Made by a program: the position numbers and the translations under genes. Shown here in pieces: positions 44,360-53,405 of a stretch of 64,000 nt of DNA. Within the stretch, counting starts at the first letter, position 1. Each line of letters starts with the position of its first letter. Source of the stretch: Undibacterium hunanense (GTDB taxonomy: Bacteria; Pseudomonadota; Gammaproteobacteria; Burkholderiales; Burkholderiaceae_D); contig NZ_JACOGF010000009.1 in the NCBI RefSeq assembly GCF_014284335.1, positions 124,001-188,000 on the forward strand, read 5' to 3'. The notes under the pieces are model-generated. The model did no database searches and was not told the origin of the DNA. It was given only the letters and a program-made list of their open reading frames with translations.

Positions 44360-46369
44360 ATGAAAACGAAACTCTTCAGACACTTATTGCTTGGCCTGGT
44401 CTGCCTGTGCACGCAAATGCTGCCCATGCTCACGCCGTCTGCGCATGCCGTAGAAAAAGTGAGACTGCAACTGAAATGGACGCATGCCTTCCAGTTTGCC
44501 GGTTATTACGCGGCCAAGGAACTCGGTTATTACCGCGAGGCAGGCCTGGATGTCGATATCCAGCAGGCACAGCCTGGTATGGACGTCATTGATGAAGTGG
44601 TGAGTGGCAAAGCCGACTATGGCATAGGCACCAGCAGCCTGGTACTGTCGCGAAAGGAAGGCAAGCCGGTCGTCGTCATTGCGGTGATTTTTCAGCATTC
44701 ACCCTTGATATTGATTGCCAGAAAAGATGGAGAGTCACAGACTGTGCATGATCTGTCTGGAAAACGCATCATGCTCGAACCACAATCCCAGGAATTGCTG
44801 GCTTATCTCAAGCGCGAAAACATCCCGTTTGATCAATTCAAGAAAGTTGAGCACAGTTTCAATGTCGATGATTTGATTAATGGCAGGGTAGATGTCATGT
44901 CCGCCTACCTGACGAACGAACCTTTCCGGCTGGGGCAGGCCGGTGTTGCCTATCACATCTATACACCACGTTCTGTCGGCATTGATTTTTATGGCGACAA
45001 TCTGTTCACTACCGACAAGGAAATCAAGGAACATCCCGAACGGGTAAAAGCTTTCCGCGCGGCCAGCCTGCGTGGCTGGGAATATGCATTGCAACATCAG
45101 GAAGAAATTATCGACCTCATCCTGCAGCGCTATGTGGGTTTGAATAAGCTTGGGTCGAATAAAGAGTTTTTTCATTATGAGGCGGCACAAACCAGCTACC
45201 TGCTTAGTCATGACCTGATTGCCATCGGCTATATGAACCCGGGGCGCTGGCGACATATCGCCGATACTTATGCAGAATTGGGAATGTTGCCAGCCCATTT
45301 TTCCATGGATGATTTTTTGTATGAGCCCAATCCGGAAGTCAATCTGAGCTGGTTCTATGTATGGAGTCTGTTTGCGCTGATTTTTGTCGGCATTGTTGGT
45401 AGTGTTGCGCTGTATATTTTGCGTGTGAACCGCAGGCTGGCACATAGTCTGGATGAAATTCGCAAGAACGAACTCAGGCTGAGTTTCCTGTCTTCTGCGA
45501 TCGAACATAGTCCGGCATCTGTCATCATCACTGATGCCAATAGTGTCATCGAATATGTGAATCCGCATTTCACTACCGAAACGGGATATGCGGCAGAGGA
45601 AGTTATCGGCAAAAAGCCCAGTATTTTGCAGTCAGGCCAGGTCAAGCCAGAAACCTACAAGGCCATGTGGCAACAGTTGTTGCGCGGTGAAGAATGGACC
45701 GGCGAACTCATCAATCGTCGCAAGAATGGCCAGGTGTATTGGGAAGAAGCGCATATTGCGCCTGTGAAAAACGCGACAGGAAAAACTACCCATTATGTTG
45801 CGGTGAAGGTTGATGTCAGTGAGCGCAAGCTGGTCAACGATAAACTGGCTTACCTGGCACACCATGACAGCCTGACGAACCTGCCTAACCGGATTTTGTT
45901 TTTTGAGCGCCTGGCTCAGGGGCTGGCACTGGCGAAAAGAAACAAGACACGACTGGCGCTGATGTATATAGACCTGGACCGCTTCAAGCCCATCAATGAT
46001 ACTTTTGGTCATGCTGTGGGGGATGTCTTGCTGCAGCAGGCTGCTGAACGCATGAAGCAGTGCCTGCGCGATTCAGACACGGTAGGGCGCATAGGTGGTG
46101 ATGAATTTGTCGCACTGACCCTGAATGTCAGCGATGAGCAAAGTGCCGGAGTGCTGGCAGAAAAAATCCGCGCCGCGCTGACAGCCCCGTTTGTGATTGC
46201 AGACAATACCCACATCATTTCCGCCAGTATAGGCATCGCCATCTATCCTGATCATGGCGTGACAGAGCTGGAACTGGCAAAAAAAGCCGACATGGCCATG
46301 TATGCTGCCAAGGCTGGTGGGCGTAATCAGGTTACCCTGTACACACCCAGCCTGAGCCCCGCACCATAA
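44360..46369 (+). CDS. Diguanylate cyclase with NMT1/THI5 periplasmic sensor and PAS domain
   Basis: 669 residues. Signal peptide (MKTKLFRHLLLGLVCLCTQM...SAHA), NMT1/THI5-like binding domain about 30-315 (VRLQLKWTHAFQFAGYYAAKE, GTSSLVLSRKEGKPVVVIAV), transmembrane helix (WFYVWSLFALIFVGIVGSVA), PAS domain (IEHSPASVIITDANSVIEYVN), PAC segment, then GGDEF with active site RIGGDEFVAL and I-site RDSD. No EAL domain. NMT1 domains bind pyrimidine/thiamine-precursor-like molecules in transporters, so a similar ligand may set c-di-GMP levels. The start at 44360 is chosen for the signal peptide; the ribosome site is weak. Confidence 0.92.
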   Translation: MKTKLFRHLLLGLVCLCTQMLPMLTPSAHAVEKVRLQLKWTHAFQFAGYYAAKELGYYREAGLDVDIQQAQPGMDVIDEVVSGKADYGIGTSSLVLSRKEGKPVVVIAVIFQHSPLILIARKDGESQTVHDLSGKRIMLEPQSQELLAYLKRENIPFDQFKKVEHSFNVDDLINGRVDVMSAYLTNEPFRLGQAGVAYHIYTPRSVGIDFYGDNLFTTDKEIKEHPERVKAFRAASLRGWEYALQHQEEIIDLILQRYVGLNKLGSNKEFFHYEAAQTSYLLSHDLIAIGYMNPGRWRHIADTYAELGMLPAHFSMDDFLYEPNPEVNLSWFYVWSLFALIFVGIVGSVALYILRVNRRLAHSLDEIRKNELRLSFLSSAIEHSPASVIITDANSVIEYVNPHFTTETGYAAEEVIGKKPSILQSGQVKPETYKAMWQQLLRGEEWTGELINRRKNGQVYWEEAHIAPVKNATGKTTHYVAVKVDVSERKLVNDKLAYLAHHDSLTNLPNRILFFERLAQGLALAKRNKTRLALMYIDLDRFKPINDTFGHAVGDVLLQQAAERMKQCLRDSDTVGRIGGDEFVALTLNVSDEQSAGVLAEKIRAALTAPFVIADNTHIISASIGIAIYPDHGVTELELAKKADMAMYAAKAGGRNQVTLYTPSLSPAP

Positions 46370-46402
46370 CTGGCCGGATTTGTTACGCCTGAAACCTTGC
46401 GC

Positions 46403-46723
46403 TCAATTGATCCTTGAAGGCGTTCCAGAGCGTTTCTTGATGTCTTCAATTTTTGATTTCAGCACGCTTAATTCTTTCAGCGATGCCGATGCTTTGGGAG
46501 ACAGGTCTTCAGTTTCTTTGACTATATCCAGCAATATATCGATGATCAATCCTAACTGCGTACCATACGACGCCGCATTGAATACTTGCGCTTCTATTTC
46601 AGCATCCCCGGACACAGGTGGAATCATGGCGTTGAACCATGTCCTTGGTTCAATCTTTTGTGCGACATTGCCACTCCAGGGGAAATGAACTTGCGGTGAC
46701 CACACCCATAGCCATGGATACAT
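46403..46723 (-). CDS. Small conserved hypothetical protein (106 aa)
   Basis: ATG at 46723 with AGGAG eight bases upstream, 106 codons. The N-terminus is unusually Trp/Pro-rich (MYPWLWVWSPQVHFPWSG) followed by a helical C-terminal half (IIDILLDIVKETED, LKELSVLKSKIEDIKK). A longer frame to 46879 is not supported. I do not recognise the family. It lies downstream of, and on the same strand as, the GTPase/roadblock genes but 455 bases away, so membership in that unit is uncertain. Confidence 0.7.
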   Translation of the reverse strand: MYPWLWVWSPQVHFPWSGNVAQKIEPRTWFNAMIPPVSGDAEIEAQVFNAASYGTQLGLIIDILLDIVKETEDLSPKASASLKELSVLKSKIEDIKKRSGTPSRIN

Positions 46724-47178
46724 GATAGCTCCTTGTTTTGATGGAACATGCCGAGAGGGAAAAACGAAGCTGAATTGCGGTATTCTGAAACGCTGTGAAT
46801 CCAAATTCTTGCAGCTATACCTTACAGCCATACTCTGGTGAGCAGACTGTTTTGCTGAGTGTTGCCTAAAAAATATCATCTATCCAGATAATATGCAATC
46901 ATCAATTGTTGCAATGCGCTGCGCAACAACATTGACTCACGCTTGGAGATGGCGAGTGAGGAGGTAGGGCGGGGGACTGGCTGATTCAAGAACAGAATCA
47001 GCCAGAGATATTCATGCCAGGTGCATGGTGCGCAATATTTCTGCGGGACAATCGTCGTAGATGGCTATTGCCACGTACATGTTTGCATCTGAATGAAAAT
47101 GCTATGAAGCTTGCCAGCCGGACGGTTATACAAAAAAGCAGCCAAAGCAGGTAAAAATCACAGCATTTTCTGCACTAA
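46724..47178. other. Intergenic region with hairpin
   Basis: 455 bases without a gene. A hairpin (10-base arms 46977-46986 and 46996-47005, 9-base loop) lies about 170 bases past the roadblock-2 stop. It may end that transcript but has no T run on either strand. Confidence 0.5.
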
Positions 47179-47538
47179 TTACAGCTCTAATGCAGTTTCG
47201 ATATCGGACACTTTGCGTCGGGCGAGTGCCAGGTTCGATTTGGATTTATCCAGCACGACATACAAGAACAGACCTTCGTGTTTGGCCAATGGACGCAAGA
47301 TATGGTATTGCTTACCCAAAGTGATCAGGATATCTTCAATCACATCATCGATCGCCAGGGATTGCATGGTTTTCAGTTTTGCACGCACTACTTCAGTATT
47401 GCCTGCTGCTGCAATTTCCAGATCCAGTCCACTGCCTGCCTGTCCCAGTATCATGCCGCTGCTGGAATCTACCAGAGCCGCGCATTGCGCGCCATCCAGG
47501 GTCAGTAAATTTTGCACTGATTGATTAATATTCGCCAT
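47179..47538 (-). CDS. Roadblock/LC7-type protein 2
   Basis: 119 residues with the alpha-beta-beta-alpha-beta-beta-beta plan of Roadblock/LC7 proteins: LLTLDGAQCAALVDSSSGMILGQAGSG then KYHILRPL and GLFLYVVLDKSKSNLALARRKV. Such proteins dimerise and act as GTPase-activating partners or platforms for Ras-like GTPases (MglB with MglA). Last of four genes on this strand, 178 bases after the first roadblock gene. Probable partner of the GTPase at 48090. Confidence 0.75.
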   Translation of the reverse strand: MANINQSVQNLLTLDGAQCAALVDSSSGMILGQAGSGLDLEIAAAGNTEVVRAKLKTMQSLAIDDVIEDILITLGKQYHILRPLAKHEGLFLYVVLDKSKSNLALARRKVSDIETALEL

Positions 47539-47716
47539 TCAAAACTCCAATATAACGACGTCAAGAAAAAAACAAACGACGTGACGCCTAAAACGACATT
47601 TGTCTGAAAGAAATCTGTAGCGCTAACCAGCGATTTCCCATGTGATACAGGGAAGGACCTTGTCAGCTTCCATCTCAAGCTAATTTGCTGCTTTATTTTT
47701 TGGGTATTGGTGCGCT

Positions 47717-48100
47717 CTAGGTATGCTGCAGGTTACGTGCTGCCTGCTTGGCGAAATACAGCACTTGCCCCACTATCGCATCACGCCCTGCAACCACACT
47801 CATGATCAGCGAGCCTTGCTCCCTCTGAATCTGAAATATCAGTAACATCCCGAATTTGGCTTCAATGATCACGTTTTCACATGATCCAAGATTGCTTTCT
47901 TCACCCGCCAGTGCACCCAGAGAGGCTAGCGAGCTGGACATGGCAGACAGGCGGGTGACGAGTGCGGTACTTTCCACACGAGAAGCAACTTCAAACCCAT
48001 CTTCCGTTGAGATGACAACCGCCTTTACACCCTTCACCTGGGAATGCACGGAATCGACTGCTTTTTTTGCGCTTTCTATCAAACTGTCATCAATCTTCAT
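47717..48100 (-). CDS. Roadblock/LC7 domain protein 1
   Basis: 127 residues. AVDSVHSQVKGVKAVVISTEDGFEVASR, LVTRLSAMSSSLASLGALAGEES and VIIEAKFGMLLIFQIQ match the Roadblock/LC7 domain clearly. The ATG at 48100 lies inside the end of the GTPase gene (11-base overlap), implying coupled translation and a joint function. Likely binds or regulates that GTPase, as MglB does for MglA and CvnB-type proteins do in actinobacteria. Confidence 0.87.
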   Translation of the reverse strand: MKIDDSLIESAKKAVDSVHSQVKGVKAVVISTEDGFEVASRVESTALVTRLSAMSSSLASLGALAGEESNLGSCENVIIEAKFGMLLIFQIQREQGSLIMSVVAGRDAIVGQVLYFAKQAARNLQHT

Positions 48101-48635
48101 AAGTATCCATATCCTGTTTCGCTTCCAACTGCAGCATAAGTAACTCCAACAATTCGGCAACATGTCTGGCTTCGCGAACATCGGTTTGCAAAACGGGACA
48201 CAATATGCCGCGTGTGTTGAGGTGCTCGGAAAATTGTTCAACATCAGGTTCCGGATGTGTGCCCATGTGGCTGATGGCGACAACACAGCTGGTCGAGTTA
48301 ATCAAATTCTTGAAACCATTCAGGTACACGTCCAAATCAGCCAGCGGATCAGCCTTGCGGTTATCAATCAAGATGATCAGGCCCAGTGCACCCCGTGACA
48401 ATATGTCCCACATAAAATCAAAACGGGTTTGGCCTGGCGTGCCATATAGCCTGAGCTTGTCGCCGTTACTCAGTGTCATTTCGCCGTAGTCCAGCCCAAC
48501 GGTCGTGGTCAGTTTATTGATTTCCAGGTCCGTATTGAGCACATCCGTATTCAGGGTTGTGACCTCACTCACCGCAGTGATGGCCGTGGTTTTTCCAGCA
48601 CCTGCTGGTCCGGTAAATAATACTTTGTAATCCAT
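48090..48635 (-). CDS. Small Ras-like GTPase (MglA/COG2229-like)
   Basis: 181 residues. P-loop GPAGAGKT (9-16), G2 Thr in KLTTTVGLDYG, and switch II YGTPGQTRF (64-72) are as in MglA/Rag-type bacterial GTPases. The G4 base-recognition site, normally NKxD, reads SHMG (122-125), so nucleotide specificity may be altered. No lipid-anchor or membrane segment. The start ATG 48635 lies two bases after the stop of the upstream gene; the frame extends further but without support. Forms an operon with an upstream protein of unknown function and two roadblock proteins. A polarity or surface-motility switch is a plausible but unproven role. Confidence 0.88.
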   Translation of the reverse strand: MDYKVLFTGPAGAGKTTAITAVSEVTTLNTDVLNTDLEINKLTTTVGLDYGEMTLSNGDKLRLYGTPGQTRFDFMWDILSRGALGLIILIDNRKADPLADLDVYLNGFKNLINSTSCVVAISHMGTHPEPDVEQFSEHLNTRGILCPVLQTDVREARHVAELLELLMLQLEAKQDMDTYED

Positions 48636-48637
48636 GG

Positions 48638-49297
48638 TCACTCGTTCCCCATGATGCGAGAAAGCTTGCTGCGTATCCGGGACAGAACGCCCGGTTGAAC
48701 ATACGCAGGCACAGCAGATTGATGTGAACTTTCCACTTTTGTTACGATGGATTCTTTTGCCAACAGTCCGGACGCGTACAGATCGAATACAAATGACTTG
48801 CACGTTTCGATGTCCAGGCCGGATTTCTTGTTCAGTGTTTCTATTGAAATGGCTTGTCTGGTCATGACGGTAGCCAGGCGAATCCGGTCACGTGTATTGA
48901 TCAGGCTGGATGGCGGCCATCGTTTCAGGCGATACGGTTGGGCCAGATCGGAAACAGGTACAGTAGGCATTTTTTGCCCATTGGTCTTTCCGCCAAGCGC
49001 CATGCCGATACGGTTTAATGCAGCTGCAATTTCAACTGAATTCAATGGTAGCGACAAGCATTGATCGTCTCCGGTATTCAAAGCAGTAAGCCTCAGTGTA
49101 TATACGGCACCAGTCTCATCCGGGGAAATAGATGTACCTGCCTCTTCACCATAAATGATCAGATCAGGTGAGGTTTCGCGGTGCAACCACTGATATTGCA
49201 AATTAAAGTTCAGCACACGAACATAGGATTTAAAAAGTTCAGCGTCCCTGAAGGCAACGCCAAGTATGCTGAAATAAAATATTTTTCGATTGGGCAT
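48638..49297 (-). CDS. Hypothetical protein heading the GTPase/roadblock operon
   Basis: 219 residues, soluble. The N-terminal half begins with a strand-helix pattern (KIFYFSILGVAFRDAELFKSYV) somewhat like a receiver domain but without the clear Asp/Lys set. The C-terminal half contains a likely winged-helix segment (VMTRQAISIETLNKKSGLDIETCKSFVFDLYASGLL) and a basic end. No family recognised. Two-base gap to the GTPase gene, so it is probably an adaptor or effector of the GTPase. Confidence 0.65.
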   Translation of the reverse strand: MPNRKIFYFSILGVAFRDAELFKSYVRVLNFNLQYQWLHRETSPDLIIYGEEAGTSISPDETGAVYTLRLTALNTGDDQCLSLPLNSVEIAAALNRIGMALGGKTNGQKMPTVPVSDLAQPYRLKRWPPSSLINTRDRIRLATVMTRQAISIETLNKKSGLDIETCKSFVFDLYASGLLAKESIVTKVESSHQSAVPAYVQPGVLSRIRSKLSRIMGNE

Positions 49298-49942
49298 GAG
49301 TAGGGTTATTGCAGACCTTTTGGCAACAATTTTGGCAGCAAATCACACATGGCTGCAGCAGACATTATTGATATGGTTGATTGAAGTTTTCATGTTTCAT
49401 ATTTCATGTAAGGACTGGAAATATTTCTTCATGCAACACGAAATCTTTTCAATGCCAACATATGATTACTGCACAGTACAAGAGCCTTGGTCAGCAATAC
49501 GAAGCCATGATCGTACGCATTCATTATGACAATGGATCTCATTGCTGAAACTTTACACAAAAAATCAATGCTACATTGCAACTAATTGTCAAAGTAATCA
49601 ATTAGGCAAGTTAAGGCCGCTATCGCATGGCAAGAAAGGAGTGGATGTAAGGAGGCAGAGCTTTCCTGCCGCGCCAGTTTTTATAATCCAGTACCTGCCC
49701 ATTGATAAGATCAATGAGAAACTGGGCTGGGAAAAAAGAGACGGTCAGACTATTACTGAAGGGCAGGGCGCTGCCACAGTCTGGTGAGCTGGTATAGCCG
49801 GATTTGGTACGTAGAAATGTCACTTGCCGGGGTTTTTTACTGCCTCAGCCACGCCCTCTCAATTTTCAAAACAGGCGGGTAGTGAATAGACGATCAGGAA
49901 GGGCATTTGTATCGACGATGTGATCGCATGCAATATTGTTCC
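49298..49942. other. 645-bp intergenic region
   Basis: Contains the promoter for the leftward GTPase operon and the tail of the PLD transcript. Several 60-80 codon frames exist (49290-49529 plus, 49620-49823 minus), but none has a ribosome site plus recognisable protein. No RNA gene or repeat is seen. Confidence 0.4.
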
Positions 49943-50539
49943 TTACTTCTTCGTTGTCACCATTTTGTAATCCACTGCCTGGGACCAGCGACTTTCCCAG
50001 TGGCGAAGAAAAGATTTTGCCAACTCTGGATTGCGCCAGAATACGACCACATTTTCACTGTTGGATTCGGCCGCATCGAGCGTGTAATTGAAGCTTCCGT
50101 TTTGAACAGTCTGCTCATCAGCAACGATGTATTTGTCGTGGTGCATCGCGTACACAGAAATTGTGCGTGTTGGAATGCCCGCATTGACCAGACGGTCTAA
50201 CGCTGCGAGATTGTTTTTTCTTTGATTGCGGAGATAATCCACCATCACCATAATATTTACACCGCGCTTTTTCGCATCAAGCAATGCCTGAATTACAGAT
50301 GGCGAACTCAACGAGTAGGCAGCCAGTTTGATACTTGAAGAAGAAGTATTGATGACCTTGAGAACCAATGCTTCAGCACCTGCGTCTGGAGAAAAAGCAT
50401 TCTCAATCGATGGCGACACCACTCCCACATTTATTTCGGCGGCGTGTTTATTTGCCGTGGATGATGCATGGGCAAGAGGCGCCATCACCAGAGTGATTCC
50501 CATAATGAAAAGAAGTTTTTTTATTTTGGTAGCAAACAT
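49943..50539 (-). CDS. Exported phospholipase D-family nuclease (Nuc-like)
   Basis: 198 residues. Signal peptide (LLFIMGITLVMAPLAHAS), then one PLD motif: MHHDKYIVADEQTVQNGSFN (HxKxxxxD followed by GSxN). Single-motif proteins of this size act as dimers and are mostly non-specific DNA/RNA endonucleases (Nuc/EndA type), here probably periplasmic or secreted. GAGAG lies upstream of ATG 50539. The gene is separate from the rng cluster. Confidence 0.88.
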   Translation of the reverse strand: MFATKIKKLLFIMGITLVMAPLAHASSTANKHAAEINVGVVSPSIENAFSPDAGAEALVLKVINTSSSSIKLAAYSLSSPSVIQALLDAKKRGVNIMVMVDYLRNQRKNNLAALDRLVNAGIPTRTISVYAMHHDKYIVADEQTVQNGSFNYTLDAAESNSENVVVFWRNPELAKSFLRHWESRWSQAVDYKMVTTKK

Positions 50540-50688
50540 AGTGACTCTCACTCCGGTTTCTGTTGCGTGTGCAATAGATTTTTTTCAGAATAATACATCC
50601 GTATCTGCGGTTGTCACAATTACGCAACCTTCATTGCGCCAGCGGCATCGCGCTTGATTCGCTGGCGAAAATGAAAAGAATGAAATTA

Positions 50689-52161
50689 CTACATCAAAAT
50701 AATATCGTACTGCTCCTGATGAAACACGTTTTCCACTTGCAGTGAAATCGGCTTGCCGATGAAGTCACCGAGCATTGCCAAATGTTGCGATTCTTCTTCG
50801 AGGAACATGTCGACCACTACCTGTGAAGCCATGATGCGGAATTCACGCGGGTTGAATTGTTTGGCTTCGCGCAGCAGCTCACGCAGGATTTCATAGCAGA
50901 TGGTGCGGGCGGTCTTGACCTGGCCTTTGCCATTGCAGGCAGGGCAGGGCTCACACAGTACGTGGGCCAGTGATTCACGCGTACGCTTGCGGGTGACTTC
51001 GACCAGGCCCAGGGCAGAAAAGCCGGAAACGGACAGCTTGGTGCGATCGCGTGACAGCGCCTTGTTGAGTTCTGACAGGACGGCGGTCTTGTGTTCTTCA
51101 TTCTCCATATCAATGATATCGAGAATGATGATGCCACCCAGATTGCGCAGGCGTAACTGGCGGGCGATAGCGTGGGCGGCTTCCAGGTTGGTTTTGAAGA
51201 TGGTGTCATCGAAATTGCGACCAGCGACAAAGCTGCCGGTGTTGACGTCGATGGTGGTCATGGCTTCGGTCTGGTCGACGATCAGGTAACCGCCTGATTT
51301 CAGGTCCACGCGACGGCCCAGGGCTCTTTCGATTTCTTCTTCTACCCCATGCAGATCGAACAGCGGGCGTTCGCCGATATAGTGCTGCAATTTGCCCAGT
51401 ACAGATGGCATGTAGCGCGTCGCAAATTCTTGCAGCATGATGTAATTTTCACGCGAATCGACTTGTATGCTGCTGGTTTCTTCGTTGACGAAATCACGCA
51501 AGACGCGCTGTGCGAGGTTCAGATCCTGGTACAGCAAAGTGGTGGGTGGCTGGGTCTTGGCCAGTTGCAGTATGGTGGACCAGGTGCGGCGCAGGTAATC
51601 GACGTCGGCTTTCAGGTCTTCATCCGAGGCATCCTCTGCCATGGTGCGGACGATGAAACCACCTTTCTCGTCATTTTGCTGCAGGCTTTGCACTTTGGCG
51701 CGCAAGGCTTCGCGTTCGGCTTCGTTTTCTATCTTTTGCGAGATACCGATATGCGAGTCTTGCGGCAGATAGACCAACATGCGGCCAGCAATCGAGATTT
51801 GTGTGGAAAGCCGCGCACCCTTGGTGCCTATCGGGTCTTTGACAACTTGCACGGTCACCGACTGGCCATCGAACAATAATTTTTCTATCGGTGTCAGCGG
51901 CGAATTGCTACTGCCATTGCCATCTTGCGGACGGGCATCCCAGATATCGGCAACATGTAAAAAGGCAGCACGTTCCAGGCCGATATCAATGAAGGCTGAC
52001 TGCATGCCGGGCAAAACGCGCACGACTTTGCCCAGGTAAATATTACCGACCAGACCGCGTGACAAGGTACGTTCTATATGGAGTTCCTGTACTGCGCCCT
52101 GAAACATCAGGGCAACCCTGGTTTCTTGCGGAGTGATATTGATGAGGAGATTTTCGCTCAT
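50689..52161 (-). CDS. rng: Ribonuclease G
   Basis: 490 residues, RNase E/G family. S1 domain with GNIYLGKVVRVLPGMQSAFIDIGLERAAFLH, catalytic DVNTGSF and ILDIIDMENEEHK, and a zinc-link region CEPCPACNGKG (CPxC). Matures 16S rRNA 5' ends and takes part in mRNA decay. Lacks the long RNase E C-terminal scaffold. Downstream of maf by 23 bases in the usual betaproteobacterial order maf-rng. Confidence 0.97.
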   Translation of the reverse strand: MSENLLINITPQETRVALMFQGAVQELHIERTLSRGLVGNIYLGKVVRVLPGMQSAFIDIGLERAAFLHVADIWDARPQDGNGSSNSPLTPIEKLLFDGQSVTVQVVKDPIGTKGARLSTQISIAGRMLVYLPQDSHIGISQKIENEAEREALRAKVQSLQQNDEKGGFIVRTMAEDASDEDLKADVDYLRRTWSTILQLAKTQPPTTLLYQDLNLAQRVLRDFVNEETSSIQVDSRENYIMLQEFATRYMPSVLGKLQHYIGERPLFDLHGVEEEIERALGRRVDLKSGGYLIVDQTEAMTTIDVNTGSFVAGRNFDDTIFKTNLEAAHAIARQLRLRNLGGIIILDIIDMENEEHKTAVLSELNKALSRDRTKLSVSGFSALGLVEVTRKRTRESLAHVLCEPCPACNGKGQVKTARTICYEILRELLREAKQFNPREFRIMASQVVVDMFLEEESQHLAMLGDFIGKPISLQVENVFHQEQYDIILM

Positions 52162-52184
52162 GGACTTCTCAAAGACTTTATCTG

Positions 52185-52802
52185 TTAGGGAATAATGATG
52201 CCGGCCTGACGCAATAACTGGCAGGTTTCAAACAAGGGTAATCCCATGATGCCAGAATAACTGCCTTTGATGTGCGAAATAAAGCGAGCAGCCGCTCCTT
52301 GTATGCCATAGCCGCCAGCTTTGTCATACGGTTCATTGCTGCGGCAGTAGGCCATGATCTGCTGTTGATCCAGTTTGGCGAAACTGACTTCCGAGCATTG
52401 CGTGACGGCGGCGCTGCCCTGGGCTGAATGGACTGCGATGCTGGTCAGTACCAGATGAGTTTGTCCAGACAGCATTTCCAGCATGTGGACTGCTTCTTCC
52501 AGATCGGCAGGTTTCCCCAGAATTTTCTGGCCCAGCACCACGGTCGTATCTGCTGCCAGCACTGGTCGCGCCAGCATTTTGCGCAAATGCATGGCTTCCC
52601 ATGCCTTGTCGGCTTTTTCTTTGGTGACACGGCTGACATAGGCTTCCGGAGCTTCGCCGGGCAAGACGATTTCTGTCACGTCGGGTCCGCGTGGCGGTGC
52701 ATCGCGCAAGAGCAGCAGGTCGAATTCTATCCCGACCTGGTGCAGCAGTTCACGGCGTCGTGGGCTTTTGGATGCGAGGTAGATTTTATTTTCGCGGAGC
52801 AT
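52185..52802 (-). CDS. maf: Maf-family nucleotide pyrophosphatase
   Basis: 205 residues. YLASKSPRRRELL at the N-terminus, VLAADTTVVLGQKILGKP (catalytic Asp) and DKAGGYGIQGAA are diagnostic of Maf/YhdE. House-cleaning enzyme that hydrolyses dTTP/UTP and modified pyrimidine nucleotides. Lies 33 bases after rlmH. Confidence 0.96.
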   Translation of the reverse strand: MLRENKIYLASKSPRRRELLHQVGIEFDLLLLRDAPPRGPDVTEIVLPGEAPEAYVSRVTKEKADKAWEAMHLRKMLARPVLAADTTVVLGQKILGKPADLEEAVHMLEMLSGQTHLVLTSIAVHSAQGSAAVTQCSEVSFAKLDQQQIMAYCRSNEPYDKAGGYGIQGAAARFISHIKGSYSGIMGLPLFETCQLLRQAGIIIP

Positions 52803-52835
52803 AGGTTTGTATATGGTTGTCCGAGCGTATCTTGA

Positions 52836-53306
52836 TCACACCCTGTGGTAGGGGTGGTTTTGGGTAATCGACCAGGCGCGATACAGTTGTTCTGCCAGCA
52901 GCACCCTGACCATGCCATGTGGCAGGGTCAGGCTGGAGATGCGTATCAGGGTATCGGCCCTGGCCTTGAATTCTGCATCCAGCCCATCAGCACCGCCAAT
53001 GACAAAGACGACATCGCGGCCATCCTGCTGCCATTGGGTCAGGTTTTGTGACAGAGCGACGCTGGTCCAGTCCTTGCCGCGTTCATCGAGGGCGACAATG
53101 CGGGCATTTTTGGGAATAACGGCTTCGATTTTTGTGCGTTCCAGTGCCATCACGGTTTCAGCAGTTTTGCTGCCTGAACGCTCTACCGGCTTGATTTCTT
53201 TGAGCAGCACGCGGCATTCCGGCGGCATACGTTTGGCGTATTCCTGAAAGGCGGTTTCTATCCAGGCCGGCATTTTGTGGCCGACGGCGGCGATGATCAA
53301 TTGCAT
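52836..53306 (-). CDS. rlmH: 23S rRNA pseudouridine-1915 N3-methyltransferase RlmH
   Basis: 156 residues, exactly family length. SPOUT knot features: [26 protein letters not shown] and [25 protein letters not shown] with the C-terminal YHRV. The start ATG 53306 ([11 protein letters not shown]) is the family start; the frame extends seven codons upstream. Methylates pseudouridine 1915 in 23S rRNA helix 69. Follows rsfS as in most Burkholderiales. Confidence 0.97.
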   Translation of the reverse strand: MQLIIAAVGHKMPAWIETAFQEYAKRMPPECRVLLKEIKPVERSGSKTAETVMALERTKIEAVIPKNARIVALDERGKDWTSVALSQNLTQWQQDGRDVVFVIGGADGLDAEFKARADTLIRISSLTLPHGMVRVLLAEQLYRAWSITQNHPYHRV

Positions 53307-53405
53307 GTTTATGTCTGTTTGCTGCAAATAACAGCTTGAAAAAACGAGCTTGCTTAAACAAATGGCTGCACCAGGGCAGCCATTTGAAATGGGTCTTCAA
53401 CAGAA

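Noticed and set aside
46977..47005. Small RNA or firm terminator after the roadblock genes
   Set aside because: Good stem but no T run and about 170 bases from the stop; kept only as a hairpin note.
49620..49823. 67-codon minus-strand frame in the 645-bp gap
   Set aside because: GTG start without ribosome site and no recognisable protein; could be a remnant but cannot be supported.
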